64,000 nucleotides of DNA from Ostrinia nubilalis (taxonomy: Eukaryota; Arthropoda; Insecta; Lepidoptera; Crambidae). Shown one piece after another: positions 34,188-42,399 of the stretch. The DNA is taken from contig NC_087104.1 in NCBI RefSeq assembly GCF_963855985.1, positions 186,001-250,000 of the forward strand. Direction: 5' to 3'. The notes beneath the pieces were generated by a model that searched no databases, was not told the DNA's origin, and saw only the letters and a program-made list of their open reading frames with translations. The position numbers and the translations under genes are program-made. The stretch's first letter is position 1, and every line of letters starts with the position of its first letter.

Positions 34188-34948
34188 CTGGTGACAGTTT
34201 TTATTTAACCTTACCTAGTAACAGTTCTATGACATATTTTCCTGAAAATAAAACAGCAAGTTTTTGTACAAAGTTACCAAAATCAATTAAACTAGATGGA
34301 GAATGGTCAGTTGGACTTGTAGAATTTCAATATCCATGTACTATGTTTACTGTTCAAAACCAAGAAAACGTTATATTCATTACCAAAAGAATGAAAGTTC
34401 CAGGTGATGAAATGAATGAATCAATTGTAACATACAAAAGTCAAATACCACCATACAGTTATGATAATATCGATGATATTGTATCTACTGTTAATTCTAG
34501 AGAATCTTTTAAATTAAGACATGATAAAATATCAAAACATATAACTGTAACCCATGAAGATAAAAAACTGATATCTTTAAAATTTTCACCAAAGTTAAGT
34601 CTTCAGTTCGGATTTGATCCAGAAACAAATGTTGCTACTAAAAAAATCGGGCGATTTCCTCCCAATTTATACTTAGGGTTACCATCACAATTATTCATAT
34701 ATTGCGATATCATTGAACCACAAATGGTTGGTGATGTCATATGTTCACTATTAAGAATAGTTCCAATGGACACTGCAAAATATACATATGGGTCAAACAG
34801 AATGCAAATTTTTTCTCCACCACATTATGTACCTGTTATGCGAAGAGAATTTGATACAATTGAAATAGATATAAGAACGAACACTGGAGCAAATGTTCCA
34901 TTTCAATTTGGAACGACTTGCGTTAAACTACATTTCATACGAAAATAA
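34184..34948 (+). CDS. Minor capsid (penton-like) protein candidate
   Basis: The ATG at 34184 overlaps the integrase stop (ATGA) and gives 254 residues; an upstream in-frame ATG at 34154 would add ten residues lying within integrase coding sequence and is less likely. It starts TGDSFYLTLPSNSS and continues KSIKLDGEWSVGLVEFQYP, blocks I recall from proteins beside the capsid gene in many invertebrate Polintons. Those are usually considered single-jelly-roll minor capsid proteins. The fold cannot be shown by eye, so the role rests on position and recollection. Three bases separate it from the next ORF. Confidence 0.7.
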   Translation: MTGDSFYLTLPSNSSMTYFPENKTASFCTKLPKSIKLDGEWSVGLVEFQYPCTMFTVQNQENVIFITKRMKVPGDEMNESIVTYKSQIPPYSYDNIDDIVSTVNSRESFKLRHDKISKHITVTHEDKKLISLKFSPKLSLQFGFDPETNVATKKIGRFPPNLYLGLPSQLFIYCDIIEPQMVGDVICSLLRIVPMDTAKYTYGSNRMQIFSPPHYVPVMRREFDTIEIDIRTNTGANVPFQFGTTCVKLHFIRK

Positions 34949-34950
34949 TA

Positions 34951-35409
34951 ATGTATTCAAAATATAATAACAATATTTGTCCTTATGAACATTATTATAC
35001 ACATCAAGCTGGGTCTGGTGTAGGGGTAATTTATAAAGGTGCATCACATCAACGTGGACATGGTATTGGAAGTTTTTTAGGTGGATTATTTCGATCTGTT
35101 TTGCCTCTTCTATCAAATGGAGCTAAAGTCATCGGTAAAGAAGCATTAAATGCAGGTGTTGGGCTCTTGTCCGATATGACACAGACTAAACCACTTGATG
35201 AATCAATCAGAGATCGTCTCAAGGAAGCGACTTCTAACTTAAAAAGGAAAGCTGATGATAAATTAGATCGTGTAATGAGAGGCTCAGGATATAAAAGAAA
35301 AAGTCAACAACTAAAAAGTATCAGTCGATCACAACATTCAAAACTGAGAACATTAAAAAAAGGAAAGAAGACTACTAAAAATAATTACATTGAAGATATA
35401 TTTTCCTAG
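34951..35409 (+). CDS. Basic virion protein, adenovirus VI/X-like
   Basis: 152 residues. A glycine-rich N-terminal part precedes a predicted amphipathic segment, IGSFLGGLFRSVLPLLSNG (about residues 39-57), resembling membrane-lytic helices. An acidic/basic middle and a lysine/arginine-rich C-terminus, suitable for DNA binding, follow. MRGSG (residues 109-113) fits the adenain cleavage consensus (M/I/L)-X-G-X-G, and the element encodes such a protease at 36774-37214. I recall similar proteins next to the major capsid gene in invertebrate Polintons. Confidence 0.72.
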   Translation: MYSKYNNNICPYEHYYTHQAGSGVGVIYKGASHQRGHGIGSFLGGLFRSVLPLLSNGAKVIGKEALNAGVGLLSDMTQTKPLDESIRDRLKEATSNLKRKADDKLDRVMRGSGYKRKSQQLKSISRSQHSKLRTLKKGKKTTKNNYIEDIFS

Positions 35410-35417
35410 TTTACAAT

Positions 35418-36731
35418 ATGTCATTTTTACATAATCATTCTTGTGAATGTATAAAGTCTGAATTAGATTTATTTGCGTTGCCGGCTACTCAAACTAGTAT
35501 TGAAAATGGACAATGGATACACTATAAACCAATTTCATCTCTAAGTGATGATGGACCTATAGAATTTCAAATCCCAGGGACTGGTGATGATTACATTGAT
35601 TTGTCACATACCTTAATACATATAAAAGCAAAAATTCTAAATCAGGACTTAACACCTTTGTTGTCTACAACTACAGTGGCTCCTGTAAATAATTGGCTTC
35701 ACTCACTATTTAGTCAGTTAGATGTCTATTTAAATCAAAAACTTGTTTCACCACCAAATAATACTTATGGTTATCGTGCATATATTGAAACGTTACTAAA
35801 CTATGCTCAACCAGCTAAACAATCACATCTTACTTGTGGACTTTGGTATGAAGATACTGCTGGAAACATGAATTCAACGGATGATTCAAACAAAGGATTC
35901 ATGAAAAGACAAAACCTCGTTAAAGAAAGCAAGGAAGTAGAAATGATAGGACATTTACATGGTGATATATTCAATCAAGAGAAATTTTTAATAAATGGTG
36001 TTGAAATGTGTGTAAAGTTAGTAAGATCTCGTGATGCGTTTAATTTGATGTGTTCATCTAATGATGTAAAACTAAAAGTTTCTATTGTAGATGCAACACT
36101 TATGATACGAAAAGCTCGTATAAATCCATCTGTTTTGCTTGCTCATCAAAAAGTTTTAGCATCAACTACTGCCAAATATCCTATAACTAGAGCTGAAGTA
36201 AAAGTTTTAACTATTCCATCAGGGATTCAAGGTAAAACTCTTGATAATGTTTTCCTTGGACAAGTACCAAAAAGATGTGTAATTGGATTCGTAGACAATA
36301 CGGCATTCAATGGTATTCTTACAAAAAATCCGTATGATTTTTATAATTACAGTATAAACACGTTCAGTTTATATATTGATGGTATGCAAATTCCATCTAA
36401 AGCCCTCCAGCCAGCATTTCATAACAATTTGTTTACTTCAACATACCATACTTTGTTTTCTGGAACTGGAATCCATTTCTTGAATGATGGAAACGGAATT
36501 TCTAGAGATAATTATGCGAATGGTTACTGTCTAATGGCTTTTGACTTAACTCCAGACTTATCAGCAAATTCAACTGCTCACTGGAATCTTATACGACATG
36601 GTAGTGTTCGATTAGAAGTTCGATTTGAAACAGCTCTCACACAAACTGTTAACTGTATGGTATATGCTGAATTTGATAATATTATTGAAATTGATAAAAA
36701 CAGGAATGTTACTGTAGATTTTAGTAGTTAA
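35418..36731 (+). CDS. Major capsid protein (double jelly-roll type)
   Basis: Predicted to form the icosahedral shell. 437 residues, starting eight bases after the preceding stop. Blocks typical of the Polinton capsid are visible: ALPATQTSIENGQWIHYKP near the N-terminus, then IEFQIPGTGDDYIDLSHT, NNWLHSLFSQLDVYLNQK and, toward the end, GYCLMAFDLTPD and GSVRLEVRFETAL. I recognise it as the group often labelled F54H12.2-like in invertebrate genomes. Uninterrupted. Length is close to other invertebrate Polinton capsids as I recall them. Confidence 0.9.
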   Translation: MSFLHNHSCECIKSELDLFALPATQTSIENGQWIHYKPISSLSDDGPIEFQIPGTGDDYIDLSHTLIHIKAKILNQDLTPLLSTTTVAPVNNWLHSLFSQLDVYLNQKLVSPPNNTYGYRAYIETLLNYAQPAKQSHLTCGLWYEDTAGNMNSTDDSNKGFMKRQNLVKESKEVEMIGHLHGDIFNQEKFLINGVEMCVKLVRSRDAFNLMCSSNDVKLKVSIVDATLMIRKARINPSVLLAHQKVLASTTAKYPITRAEVKVLTIPSGIQGKTLDNVFLGQVPKRCVIGFVDNTAFNGILTKNPYDFYNYSINTFSLYIDGMQIPSKALQPAFHNNLFTSTYHTLFSGTGIHFLNDGNGISRDNYANGYCLMAFDLTPDLSANSTAHWNLIRHGSVRLEVRFETALTQTVNCMVYAEFDNIIEIDKNRNVTVDFSS

Positions 36732-36773
36732 ATTTAGAGTGTGTAGGACTACGTACATATTGTTATTACTATC

Positions 36774-37214
36774 ATGGATACTTTACAAATTCAAAAATAC
36801 ATGAAAAAAATATATCATTCCTTAGAATTTAATGTGTTTGCTGCGAATAGAATACCAATTCATGTAACAACACCTGTTTACATGATCAGTAATCTTGACT
36901 CCGATACTGAACCTGGATCACATTGGGTAGCAATATACGTAAATACAGATGGTATTGGTGAATATTTTGATAGCTTTGGTCGTAAACCTGATGGTTATCA
37001 TTTAGCATTTTTAAGAAGAAATACAAACTGGTATATCTATAACAATAAGCCTATACAAAGCATATTTTCATCTGTTTGTGGTGAATATTGTTTGCTTTAC
37101 TTATATTTTAAGTTAAGAGGAATGAGTTTAAGAGATTTTATAGAAATGTTTAGTAACAATTTGATAAATAATGATATATTGTTAAAAGAAATGTTTAAGT
37201 CCTTTATGATGTAA
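36774..37214 (+). CDS. Adenain-type cysteine protease
   Basis: Predicted to mature virion proteins. 146 residues. Catalytic residues by comparison with adenovirus protease: H50 in GSHWVAIYV, D66 in YFDSFG, Q95 in KPIQSIFSS and C102 in SVCGEYC. The order and spacing fit the adenain fold, and the protein is compact as in other Polintons. It is the last gene of the + strand cluster, followed by an AATAAA at 37242. A likely substrate is the MRGSG site in the basic virion protein at 34951-35409. Confidence 0.93.
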   Translation: MDTLQIQKYMKKIYHSLEFNVFAANRIPIHVTTPVYMISNLDSDTEPGSHWVAIYVNTDGIGEYFDSFGRKPDGYHLAFLRRNTNWYIYNNKPIQSIFSSVCGEYCLLYLYFKLRGMSLRDFIEMFSNNLINNDILLKEMFKSFMM

Positions 37215-37241
37215 TTTTATAATGTTAAAAATGTATGTAAT

Positions 37242-37247
37242 AATAAA
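37242..37247 (+). terminator. Poly(A) signal after the structural cluster
   Basis: AATAAA 28 bases after the protease stop. It faces the minus-strand signal at 37358-37363, making a compact convergent end. Confidence 0.6.
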
Positions 37248-37357
37248 AAATATGTATAAAAATTTACTATGACTTTTATTTGTGTAACCTATCTGCTAAG
37301 GAACAAAAAACCAAAGGGAAAAGATAAAGGAAACAAGAAAATGCTTAAAAAGTGTTT

Positions 37358-37363
37358 TTTATT
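37358..37363 (-). terminator. Poly(A) signal for the right-end minus-strand gene
   Basis: AATAAA on the minus strand, about 45 bases after the stop of the outermost copy of the triplicated exon. Confidence 0.55.
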
Positions 37364-37440
37364 CAATAAACGATTTTATATTACATTTACAAGAAAACTT
37401 AAAATTACTTAAAAAGTTAGTTTTGTATAATATCTCATAT

Positions 37441-38476
37441 GTTTTAATTTTTTTAAATCATAAATTTCATCTTTATTTAAGTGTGTTGCTTTCGATCCAT
37501 CATCCGCGCTAGATGAAACATAGGATATGGATTCAATAATCGGATTCGGACGTTCCACTGTCGAGGACATTTTTGTTTTAGCTTTCTTGTTTGGTGTGGT
37601 GAAGAATTCGTCAATGAATTCATTGTTTGTTCTCTTACTTGAACTTTGTTGGTATGGAGGAATCTCAAAGCATTTTTATTTTTTATTGCTTACCGTATAT
37701 TTTTGGCACCCCGGTGCATTCGATATGCTCTTTGTTATTTCGTAAACTAATTGTCGAGTTTTTCTATGTATTGAATCGTTTGTTGGTTTTGTGAAATATT
37801 TCACACGTACATCCGCATGTTTCCATTGCTCTGATTTGTCTATGTTTTCAATTTTTTAAATTCATAAATTTCAACTTTAATTAAGTGCGTTGTTTTCGAT
37901 CCATCATCCGCGTTAGATGAAACATAGGATATGGAATCAATATTCAGATTCGGACGTTCCCACTATCGAGGACTTTTTTGTTTTAGCTTTCTTGTTTGGT
38001 GTGGTGAAGAATTCGTCAATGGATTCATTGTTTGTTCTCTTGCTTGAACTTTGTTGGTATGGAGGAATCTCAAAGCATTTTTATTTTTTATTGCTTACCG
38101 TATATTTTTGGCACCCCGGTGCATTCGATATGCTCTTTGTTATATCGTAAACTAATTGTCGAGTTTTTCTATGTATGGAATCGTTTGTTGGTTTTGTGAA
38201 ATATTTCACACGTACATCCGCATGTTTCCATTGTTCAGATGGCTCTATGTTTTCAATTTTTTTTAATTCATAAATTTCAACTTTAATTAAGTGCGTCGCT
38301 TTTGATCCATCATCCGCGTTAGATGAAACATAGGATATAGAATCAATATTTGGATTCGGACGTCCCACTGTCGAGGACTTTTTTGTTTTAGCTTTCTTGT
38401 TTGGTGTGGTGAAGAATTCGTCAATGGATTCATTGTTTGTTCTCTTGCTTGAACTTGAACTTTGTTGGTATGGAGG
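37441..38476 (-). repeat. Tandem triplication of the right-end gene exon
   Basis: The marker GGAGGAATCTCA occurs at 37656, 38061 and 38472, giving periods of 405 and 411 bp. The promoter-proximal copy is the active-looking exon. The middle copy (37656-38060) has a 1-nt insertion that shifts its frame. The distal copy (37441-37655) stays open and ends with a different C-terminus (...IYDLKKLKHMRYYTKLTF). A GTAAGC donor-like site ends each of the two upstream units. Confidence 0.88.
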
Positions 38477-38682
38477 AATCTCATCTTCATCAGACAAAGG
38501 GAAGTAGTAGTTTTTAAATGTATTTTCATCGAATGCAACATTACATTCGGATTCAGGAATCTGTAACTAAGGAAAGATATGCAACGTTAGTATAAAAAAG
38601 ATATTACTTAAGAAAATTAAACAAAAATGTAGATTGAAGAACATTATAGTAAAATGATTATTAATGTGTTACTTACCTCCAT
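38081..38682 (-). CDS. Right-end spliced gene, unknown function
   Basis: The first exon encodes only two codons (ATG GAG, 38682-38677) followed by a GTAAGT donor; the acceptor ...TAGTTACAG ends at 38561. The second exon runs 38560-38081 and joins in frame, giving about 161 residues. A NAGNAG-type alternative acceptor six bases upstream would add two residues. The protein is serine-rich near the N-terminus, has a basic NKKAKTKK patch suggesting nuclear location, and a C-terminal EQWKHADVRVKYFTKP region. A TATAAATA lies 89 bases upstream. No homologue recognised. The single-exon start at a TTG (38497) is unlikely. Confidence 0.68.
38561..38676 (-). other. Intron of the right-end gene
   Basis: 116 nt with a consensus GTAAGT donor and an acceptor following a short pyrimidine stretch (TTTCCTTAGTTACAG). 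Removal joins a two-codon exon to the long open exon in frame. Confidence 0.68.
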
Positions 38683-38770
38683 AGTTATGGATGTTATTGA
38701 GTCTTGTGTTGATAGGTATTGAATACGAATTCAGAGGAAGAAGTGTGAAGAAAGTAGTGATGTATATGGG

Positions 38771-38778
38771 TATTTATA
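38771..38778 (-). promoter_or_regulatory. Candidate TATA box, right promoter
   Basis: TATAAATA on the minus strand, 89 bases before the ATG of the right-end gene, mirroring the left promoter at 26945-26952. Confidence 0.5.
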
Positions 38779-38858
38779 CCAGTAATGTCAATTTAGCAAT
38801 GGATTTTTAATAGATATTATTAGTTAATAGTAACTTGTCTTGGAATGTGGTAGATGTT

Positions 38859-39040
38859 ATGTTACTGGTTTTGGAATATAATGTGGTGAGTCATACAATA
38901 ATGGAGTCATTAGTTGTTGGTAATTAATGAAGGAATAATTAACAAATAAAGTAGGACACACATTCGCGGATGTTTATCTCCGGATCCGTTGCAGATACGA
39001 AGCTGGGGATGCGTGCAATCGCTCCAAGTGACCCCCTAAA

Positions 39041-39101
<61 letters not shown>

Positions 39102-39167
39102 CCCCCGGAGTTTCGGATTTAGGTGAGCCAGAGTTGGGTGAGCCAGAACTCTCGAATCCCTACTACT
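38859..39167 (-). repeat. Right terminal inverted repeat of the Polinton
   Basis: Inverse of 26525-26823 with few differences outside the homopolymer (T-tract 39043-39099). It ends CCCTACTACT and is followed by the CGCGTA duplication at 39168-39173. Confidence 0.94.
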
Positions 39168-39173
39168 CGCGTA

Positions 39174-41955
39174 TAATGAGGGGGATGAAGCCCGACTGAT
39201 AAATGACGTTTAGTATGCGAACGTGACTTAACTTTTAGTATTTATTGAGAAAAAGAAAAATCGATAAAATGTATAGGTAATTATAAGGGTTTCCCAAACT
39301 TTAATATTTAAGTATTAATAAATATGATAACTTTTGATGGCCTGGCTTGTGAAGGAACTTAAAACACAAATTTATTAATCTACAATAAGCTCTAAAGTAA
39401 AGCAAATGTACATAACTACTAGTGAAAAGCTAGGAAAGTTTGTTGCCACCATATACTGCACAAACCTGTACAACCTAGTTTTTTTAGACATTGTAATAAA
39501 TTTTTTTTCGGCTTCTACTACCTACTAACATACAAAATTACTGCTATAACTATTTGCTTGTAAAGACTTTATTTTAATTTGATTGATATTCAATATTGAT
39601 AAAGTTTATGGCTCTATAAAAGCTCTCCAGGGCCCTTAATTGGTGCATTCTGTGATTGGATGTTAATAAATACGATTTCTCTGCGCCCGCGCAGTGGACT
39701 CCGGCGCTAGTGCTGACAGTTATTCGAAGTTTTGAGCTAAAGATTTTCGATATAATTTAATTTTGAAAAGAAATTGTAACCATTTCAGATAGATCTTTGT
39801 TACACCTGTAAGCTTTGTTGAAACTTTTTATTATCTAAAATTGAACCCCTGAACACTAACTCGAATGTCGAGCATGAGACCCTTACGCCCGTATTCACAA
39901 ACATTACTATGAGGACTCATAGTGCGCGTGGATGAACAGGGTAACACATTAACCAATCACTGTGCATTCGATTTGCTGCTTCACTTAAGCAAACATCGTT
40001 TGTGAATAGTAATTTTATGTAAGTATCTCATTACTGTTCATCACGCTGACTAATGAATGTGAAACGTAAACTGTTTTTTTATATAAATCATTTCGTTTCC
40101 TTTATCGATTAAAAATCCCGTGAGCCCGTGGCAAGAGGCAACACTATCGTATATCTACATGACGAGTCCCGCTAACACGACGTTTCTGGAGCTGATAAAA
40201 AGCCGTCCGAAATTCCCTTTAGTCCTGCATAAAACATCACCCTGTATGACATAATTGGTGCGCGTTTTTTGCGCGATTGTTGCTTCTGCTTCAGCGAATA
40301 CTTCAGGCTTAAAGTTTTTGTTTCATTCGAATTTTTAAATAAAAATTGGGTGTGGAATACTGTTATGGGGTGCTGCTGCTACGAATCGGATCTGGTGGAT
40401 AGTTTTCGTGATAACATTAGGCAGGTTATCTTAGCGTAGCTTGATTGATGATGATGGATGACTCTTATCTTATTGTCAAACGAAGCGCACAAGGTAATAC
40501 TGGTAATACTTATACTGTAGTAAGAAGTAAACCCTAGACTTTAAATTGTTTTATAGTAGTATATGAAACTTTTATTCGCCTTTTCTCGGCACCATTTAAA
40601 TTCTTGAAACCTTTCCTGGATTCTCGCTAATTTTCCGCCGAGGCCCGCGAAATGTCCAGGAAATACCGCGGGCTGCTTATGACAGCGCAAAAACGCGGCC
40701 AAGTGTGAACAATACTGGCTCTGAAGGTTCCGTAGGTCCTACGTGTAATATAACTTTGTTGTTTATAAATGTTTTCTATATTTTACTCAACTTTCTTAGG
40801 CTGAGTTGCACCACCTAACTTTGACCGTAACTTTGACGATAACCGGTGTTTTTTTTTTATGGAGTTTGACAGATTTTTACGTTTGTCAAAGTTAAAGTAA
40901 GATGGTGCAACCCAGCTTTATTAGTAGGGTTGTAGATATAATATTCTAATTCGCTAGTATTTAGTAGATCTACCCATTTATCCTATTGGCGATTAACATC
41001 ACTTATATTCAAGATACGTAGTAGCCCTTCTACGACGCGATTGTATTTATAAAATGAAATACTGATTTCTCATGTCGTGTATTTCTTTTTTTTACTCTAT
41101 ACTACCTACTACATACTTATTAGAGAATTGTTAATAGCATTTCTTTAAAATCAATGCGATTAATAACTGCTTGTACTCTCGCCTGATTTTCAAAACGGAA
41201 TCCTAAAATGTGTAGGATACGAATTATTTTGCAATCGTAGTTCCAAATGAACAATTACCGCCCGTGGGACCACCAGCTCGTAATTATAAAGAAATATTTA
41301 AATGTGCCGACAGAGATACCGCCGGGTAATTAGCAATAATGCGCGCGCAAGTATCTGCCTAGCTCAGAATGTTTATAGGAGAGAGAAATGTTGATAATCT
41401 CTGAGTTTTTCTGCAAAAATGTTGTGCGCTAGTAAATACTAACATAAAATGTTTTGAAGTACAGTTATCATTGAAAAGAGTGCTCCGTTATTTGATTATA
41501 AGGTTTCTGTTAGTAGTTAGGACACTGCGTCTTTGTTGAATTGCATTAAGACTACATACACATACTTATTAATTGATTCTTGTCATATACTTATAAACAA
41601 CATTACATCTACTATAGGATTTTTACTGACTGATCATGACTGTGTATCAGGTAGTAGTGATAATGTTTGTGAATTTATTTAGGAATATGAATTTGATACC
41701 GACTGTACAGAATCGTTTGATCGATGATAAAATAAATAATAGGTACATTTTAATTTGATCAACGCTGACATTCGTCGATAATGAGTGACATATCCATACT
41801 AATCTCAGATTGATGGTAATTAGACATGATGTTTTGACGGAGCAGGAAGCGGCTAGATTGAGACTGATAAAATTATCGTCGCTGATAATAACGACATCGT
41901 GAATAATATTATTGTCGCAGTGAAATACTGGATTTATCGATAAAGTATTATTTTA
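39174..41955. other. Intergenic DNA, no gene supported
   Basis: No ORF with recognisable motifs. It contains the MITE at 40799-40917 and otherwise plain AT-rich sequence. Confidence 0.5.
40799..40917. mobile_element. Short palindromic MITE (copy 2 of 3)
   Basis: 119 bp with ends GGCTGAGTTGCACC and GGTGCAACCCAGCT and a central ATAACCGGTGT. TTA on both sides is a possible 3-bp target duplication, as in PIF/Harbinger elements. Related to 7063-7190 and 58627-58754. Confidence 0.7.
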
Positions 41956-42296
41956 TTGAGATTATTTATATCTTCCCGCGACCCTTACCAGATCGTCGGT
42001 CCACCTAGTAGGAGGCCTGCCCACGCTACGTTTTCCAGCCCGTGGTCGCCACTCGAGAACTTTCCTGCCCCAACGGCCATCGTCTCTACGAGCTATGTGC
42101 CCCGCCCACTGCCACTTGATTTTAGCAATTCTGCGAGCTATGTCGGTTACTTTGGTTCTCCTACGGATCTCCTGATTTCTGATTTCGCGGGAAGAGCCTG
42201 GATGCGGGCAGCGCAGGACCGTTCATTGTGGAAAACCTTGGGGGAGGCCTTTGTCCAGCAGTGGACGTCATTTGGCTGAAACGAACGAACGAACGA
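41956..42296. mobile_element. RTE LINE 3' fragment with internal inversion
   Basis: The minus strand of about 41969-42180 encodes the RTE C-terminal region (ARRIAKIKWQWAGHIARR, then KRSVGRPPTRWTDDLVRVAG). The plus strand of about 42187-42279 encodes what should follow it (GRAWMRAAQDRSLWKTLGEA, QQWTSFG, stop). Both halves meet at the shared sequence TCGCGGGAAGA. A CGAACGAACGAACGA tail follows. The 5' part is thus inverted relative to the 3' part, the arrangement left by twin priming. Not functional. Confidence 0.8.
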
Positions 42297-42399
42297 TTTA
42301 TATCTATCTACTAAAGTTCTTGGACCTTCTATTCCAAAGCCTTCATACTTAATGTTCCATTCCTTATACAATAAAGATATCAACGCTATGCTCGTGGCA

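Larger units (their letters stand above)
26525..39167 (+). mobile_element. Intact Maverick/Polinton (adintovirus-like endogenous virus)
   Basis: A 12,643-bp element with inverted repeats of about 300 bp starting AGTAGTAGGG and ending CCCTACTACT, flanked by CGCGTA at 26519-26524 and 39168-39173. A 6-bp duplication and AG-initial termini fit Polintons. It encodes protein-primed DNA polymerase, packaging ATPase, integrase, major capsid, minor capsid candidate and adenain-type protease, i.e. the replication, integration and morphogenesis set. Main ORFs are uninterrupted and the TIRs are nearly identical, which indicates a young and possibly active copy. Confidence 0.96.

Noticed and set aside
38497..38541. 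Alternative starts for the right-end minus-strand gene (TTG at 38497, ATG at 38541 in another frame)
   Set aside because: The spliced model with a two-codon first exon has consensus splice sites and an upstream TATA; the other frame encodes no conserved pattern.
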